The position numbers and the translations under genes are program-made. This document shows positions 60,989-64,000 of a stretch of DNA of 64,000 nucleotides, in pieces (positions within the stretch are counted from its first letter, which is position 1; the number at the start of each line of letters is the position of its first letter). The notes beneath the pieces are model-generated. The model worked only from the letters and a program-made list of their open reading frames with translations, had not been told where the DNA came from and searched no databases. Origin of the DNA: Clostridium beijerinckii HUN142 (lineage in GTDB: Bacteria > Bacillota > Clostridia > Clostridiales > Clostridiaceae); contig NZ_JHXK01000021.1 in the NCBI RefSeq assembly GCF_000621745.1, forward strand, positions 1-64,000, read 5' to 3'.

Positions 60989-62476
60989 TTAATTTAAAAC
61001 AATACTATGCTTTTCAATACTTACTTTTGCTTCACCCTTAGCACAAAATGAAATATCTGTTGCATCTAAGTTAGTATAAAAAGTAGATGTCATTACTTGT
61101 TCGCCATCATTTGCAAATATTTCAACAGAGTATTTATCTATAATTAATCTTAGTTTAATCTTTCCATTTTGATTTCTTATATTCATTTCTCTCTTATGTA
61201 AGGAATCACAAAGTTTCCCTGAATAACTTCTATCAAATGAAATGATATCTTTTCTTGGATCAAAAGTAACTAATGTTTCATAGTCATTATTTTTAGCAAT
61301 TTTAATTATAAACTCTTCGCAATTTAAACCATCAATTTCCAGAGTCATATCTAATTCTCTTCCTGATATACCTTCTAACTCCACATTATCTTTAATTAAT
61401 ACATTCTCGTATTTAACAGAATTCTTATAGTAATTTCTAATTTCTCTAATTGGATTTTGGATTAGCTTTCCATCCTTTATTGTTAGTTCTCTAGGAATGC
61501 TCATCATTCCGCACCACTTAAAGTCTTTTGGAACAATATTATTTTCCCATGATTGCATCCATCCTATCATAATTCTTCTTCCATCTTCTGCTTCTAGAGT
61601 TTGAGGAGCATAAAAATCTAAACCAAAATCTATAGTTCCATAATCTTCTCTATTAAACGTATGATTTTCCTTATCATATTTTCCAATTAAGTACACCGTA
61701 TTATGTCCATTATGGAATTTCAGTCCATTCGCCTTTACTTCCATTGGTGAAATAATCATAATATTATTTCCATCAATATTAAAAAAGTCTGGACATTCCC
61801 ACATGCTACCTATCTCATTTTTACTTCTATCTAGAATACAAACAAAGTTCCATTCTTTTAAATCACTTGATTTATATAAAAGAATTTGTCCGCTTCCATC
61901 AGCATGCCTGCTAGCTACTACAGTATAAAACCCATCAGCTTCTTTCCATATCTTAGGATCTCTGAAATCTTCTAAATTACTACCTTCTGGTAAAGAATAA
62001 CTTGTTATCACAGGATTACACGTTAGCTTTTCATAATTTACTCCATCTCCAATTGCAATACATTGAGTTTGTCTAATTATATGAGCCCCATCTTCTTGAA
62101 CTTTGTCAAACACTCCAGTATACATGAGTATTTGCTTTCCATCTGACTCTACTGCACTTCCAGAAAAACATCCTCCCATATCATATTCCTGATCTGGCGC
62201 AAGAGCTGTTGGTAACTGCTCCCACCTTATAAAGTCCTTTGTCTTACTATGCCCCCAATGCATTGGTCCCCATTTAGTATCGTATGGATAATATTGATAA
62301 AAAAGATGATACTCCTTTGCAAATTTAGAAAATCCATTTGGATCGTTAATCCACCCGACTGGTGATGATAAATGAAACGATGGCCTCTGTTCTTTTGGTA
62401 TACTCTTTATAGATTCTTCTTCAAAAACTCTTGCTTTATTTAAAATTCCACTACTATTTCTCACTATATTATTCAT
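60989..62476 (-). CDS. scrB: Intracellular GH32 sucrase (sucrose-6-phosphate hydrolase type)
   Basis: 495 residues from the ATG at 62476, 7 nt after GAAAGGA. No signal peptide. Nucleophile in WINDPNGF (about 46), FRDPKIW, acid/base in WECPDFF, and the C-terminal beta-sandwich end. It splits sucrose or sucrose-6-phosphate to glucose (phosphate) and fructose. Next to a solute-binding protein instead of a sucrose PTS, it may act on free sucrose or short fructans. Confidence 0.9.
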   Translation of the reverse strand: MNNIVRNSSGILNKARVFEEESIKSIPKEQRPSFHLSSPVGWINDPNGFSKFAKEYHLFYQYYPYDTKWGPMHWGHSKTKDFIRWEQLPTALAPDQEYDMGGCFSGSAVESDGKQILMYTGVFDKVQEDGAHIIRQTQCIAIGDGVNYEKLTCNPVITSYSLPEGSNLEDFRDPKIWKEADGFYTVVASRHADGSGQILLYKSSDLKEWNFVCILDRSKNEIGSMWECPDFFNIDGNNIMIISPMEVKANGLKFHNGHNTVYLIGKYDKENHTFNREDYGTIDFGLDFYAPQTLEAEDGRRIMIGWMQSWENNIVPKDFKWCGMMSIPRELTIKDGKLIQNPIREIRNYYKNSVKYENVLIKDNVELEGISGRELDMTLEIDGLNCEEFIIKIAKNNDYETLVTFDPRKDIISFDRSYSGKLCDSLHKREMNIRNQNGKIKLRLIIDKYSVEIFANDGEQVMTSTFYTNLDATDISFCAKGEAKVSIEKHSIVLN

Positions 62477-62505
62477 AATCATTTCCTTTCAATCATCTTA
62501 AATAT

Positions 62506-62536
62506 TATATAAGCGACCATTCAAGCCGCTTATATA
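62506..62536. repeat. Intercistronic hairpin between the solute-binding protein and sucrase genes
   Basis: TATATAAGCG and CGCTTATATA form a perfect 10 bp stem with an 11 nt loop right after the stop at 62543. On the transcript (minus strand) it has no T tract, so it probably protects the upstream message rather than ending it; solute-binding protein genes often have such a hairpin for excess production. Confidence 0.65.
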
Positions 62537-62542
62537 AGTTTT

Positions 62543-64000
62543 TTATTTTGCAAAGTATGAATCTAAATATTTTTGTTTAATTTCTAATATTTTTGATAAA
62601 CCTTGATTATCCATTTCTTTTAAATAAGAGTCCCATTCTTCATCTATTCCACCATTTAAAATCCATTCAGCTTTCTTACGTTCTGTATATGCCTTTACTG
62701 CTGTTTCATATTGAGTAAGTTTTTCTATATCTTCTTGAGACATAAATACAGGTGGATAATTGTAATCAGCTTTCATATCTTTAACATAAGTTTTATGAAG
62801 TATATCTAATCTTTCTTGGGCATCATCTGGAGATGTTGTATACTTTCCATAATAACTATCAAGAACTGCTAATGGTCCTGAAACAAATTGATTTGCACGA
62901 ACTTCCCATGGTGATGCTGTACCTAATTGTAAATGCTTTAAAGTTTTATTTTCTGTTAACTCAAATACATTTTGATTTTTCTCATCACCATATGTTCCCC
63001 AGTTATCTTGTATTGATTGAAGCGGTTCATATAACTTATCTATCCATTTTGCTGTTAATTCTAAATTTTTATTTGCTGATGTTACAACACATCTTCCTAA
63101 ATCAAACCCATATCCATTTGATCTAGTAGCATTAACAGTTCCATTAGGACCTGCAAGTGCTGGAAGAGGTATATAATCATCTTTGTTTGCAGCTATATTA
63201 GCTTTATCCCAAGTGAAAAACATACCGTAACGATCATTTTTTCCCTTTGATACAAAAGTATCCCATTTTTGAGTAAACGCTTCTGGATCTATAAGACCTT
63301 CTTCTTGAAGCTTGTGAAGCCACTTGATACCTTCTTTATATCCATCTTGAGTAGTTGAATATACAACTTTCTTATCATTAGTCACCATATAATGATCTCC
63401 ATTGTCTCCCAATCCAAAAGCCCCAAGTATAAATCCTGGATCTTCATTTCCGCCAACAGCATTAATAATAAATGACATTGGAATTACATCTGTTTTCCCT
63501 TCAGGGTGTTTATCTTTAAATGCTTTTAAAACTGTAACTAATTCATCAGTTGTTTTTGGTACTTGAAGCCCTAATTCATCAAGCCATTTTTTATTTATCC
63601 ATGGAATATCTCCAACAGCTTGTATTGCTTCCTTTCCACTTCCTAATTCCTCTATCCATGGGAATGAATAAATATGGCCATCAGGTGCAGTAATCATTTT
63701 CTTATACTCTGGTTTTTCTTCTAGAACTTTTGATAAATTTGGCATATCCTTTGTTATTAAATCTTCAACTGGAATAATAACTCCTTGTTTTGAATAACGA
63801 AGTAAATCATTATTGTTCATACCAGCATTAAATACTACATCTGGAAGTGTATCTTTTTTTGATAATGCTAAATTCTTTTTATCAGGAAATTGATCATCTG
63901 TATAGCACGTCCAATCGATATGCACATTTGTTTCTTTCTCTAATCTTTGAAAAATAATTCTTTCATTTGGGTCTTGAGTCGAAATTGATGGCGCACTTGT
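62543..64000 (-). CDS. ABC transporter solute-binding protein, cut by the right edge
   Basis: The frame stays open from the stop at 62543 to base 64000 (485 residues), beginning in the window with TSAPSISTQDPNERIIFQRL. The ATG at 63923-63925 is internal. Family 1 extracellular solute-binding pattern (DVVFNAGMNNNDLLRYSKQG, then GHIYSFPWIEELG and GYGFDLGRCVV). The large size and the QDPNERIIFQRLEKETNV start are like the LplA/YtcQ group of oligosaccharide lipoproteins. The signal and lipobox would lie beyond the edge. With the sucrase and fructokinase it suggests uptake of sucrose or fructo-oligosaccharides. Confidence 0.9.
   Translation of the reverse strand, partial: TSAPSISTQDPNERIIFQRLEKETNVHIDWTCYTDDQFPDKKNLALSKKDTLPDVVFNAGMNNNDLLRYSKQGVIIPVEDLITKDMPNLSKVLEEKPEYKKMITAPDGHIYSFPWIEELGSGKEAIQAVGDIPWINKKWLDELGLQVPKTTDELVTVLKAFKDKHPEGKTDVIPMSFIINAVGGNEDPGFILGAFGLGDNGDHYMVTNDKKVVYSTTQDGYKEGIKWLHKLQEEGLIDPEAFTQKWDTFVSKGKNDRYGMFFTWDKANIAANKDDYIPLPALAGPNGTVNATRSNGYGFDLGRCVVTSANKNLELTAKWIDKLYEPLQSIQDNWGTYGDEKNQNVFELTENKTLKHLQLGTASPWEVRANQFVSGPLAVLDSYYGKYTTSPDDAQERLDILHKTYVKDMKADYNYPPVFMSQEDIEKLTQYETAVKAYTERKKAEWILNGGIDEEWDSYLKEMDNQGLSKILEIKQKYLDSYFAK

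Noticed and set aside
1..64000. CRISPR arrays, tRNA or rRNA genes, prophage
   Set aside because: No regularly spaced direct repeats, no tRNA arms or rRNA motifs, and no phage structural genes were found.

Overview
The window looks like chromosome from a low-GC Clostridium (cluster I, C. beijerinckii-like solventogens being the closest guess). Evidence is the AT-rich base composition, purine-rich Shine-Dalgarno boxes (GGAGG, GGGGGA), DUF3784/DUF975 small membrane proteins, an EFR1 flavodoxin-ferredoxin, and a levR/levDEFG/levanase system. No rRNA, tRNA, CRISPR or prophage was seen. Nearly all of it is accessory: drug and peptide resistance, stress-type small genes, and fructan use.

Left third (1-12.9 kb). 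A partial IS91-type transposase lies at the left edge, followed by a secreted papain-like peptidase. Then comes a run of about fifteen small, mostly unrelated genes, almost all on the minus strand: DUF975, GNATs, plsY, DUF3784, YciI, sugar O-acetyltransferase, a lipoprotein, AraC, EFR1, HAD. At least eight are preceded by the same 40-65 bp repeat, which carries a TATAAT-like box and a TTTACA-TGTTA dyad. Some copies are paired as palindromes.

Bce-type block (12.9-26.1 kb). This is a large antimicrobial-peptide module: a BceS/BceR two-component pair, one BceA ATPase, two BceB permeases, and two permeases fused to M1 (gluzincin) peptidases, plus an ABC-2 ATPase and permease. Two transcription starts have identical layouts (TAACA-AAAA-TGTAA BceR box, 21 bp, TTGATG-N17-TAAAAT). 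A 55 bp scar of a deleted permease marks a tandem duplication.

Resistance-like block (26-45 kb). An epoxide-hydrolase-like gene faces a TetR gene across a shared promoter region. Next come an MBL hydrolase and two large dikinases whose phospho-His domain is C-terminal, as in rifampin phosphotransferase rather than PEP synthase. One dikinase is under a MarR gene with three GTAGA-NN-TCTAC operators; the other is under a TetR gene with a near-perfect 25 bp operator lying on its promoter. A heterodimeric ABC exporter follows, with an attenuator-like leader RNA. Last are a truncated AI-2E gene, a DedA-PssA operon divergent from a VanRS-like pair with phased CTTAA repeats between them, and an IS630 scrap.

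Right third (45-64 kb). After a LysE-HxlR-GNAT operon and some small genes comes a fructan locus. It holds a 1388-residue secreted levanase (cell-wall-binding repeats, two FIVAR modules, GH32, Ig-like domain, two CBM66-like domains), the levDEFG mannose-family PTS, and the sigma-54 activator LevR. levD and levR have near-identical -24/-12 promoters with clustered repeats upstream. Fructokinase, an intracellular GH32 sucrase and a solute-binding protein (cut by the right edge) give a second route for sucrose or short fructans. Between levR and levD sits a flavodoxin-type reductase, divergent from an HxlR gene broken by one in-frame TAG codon.
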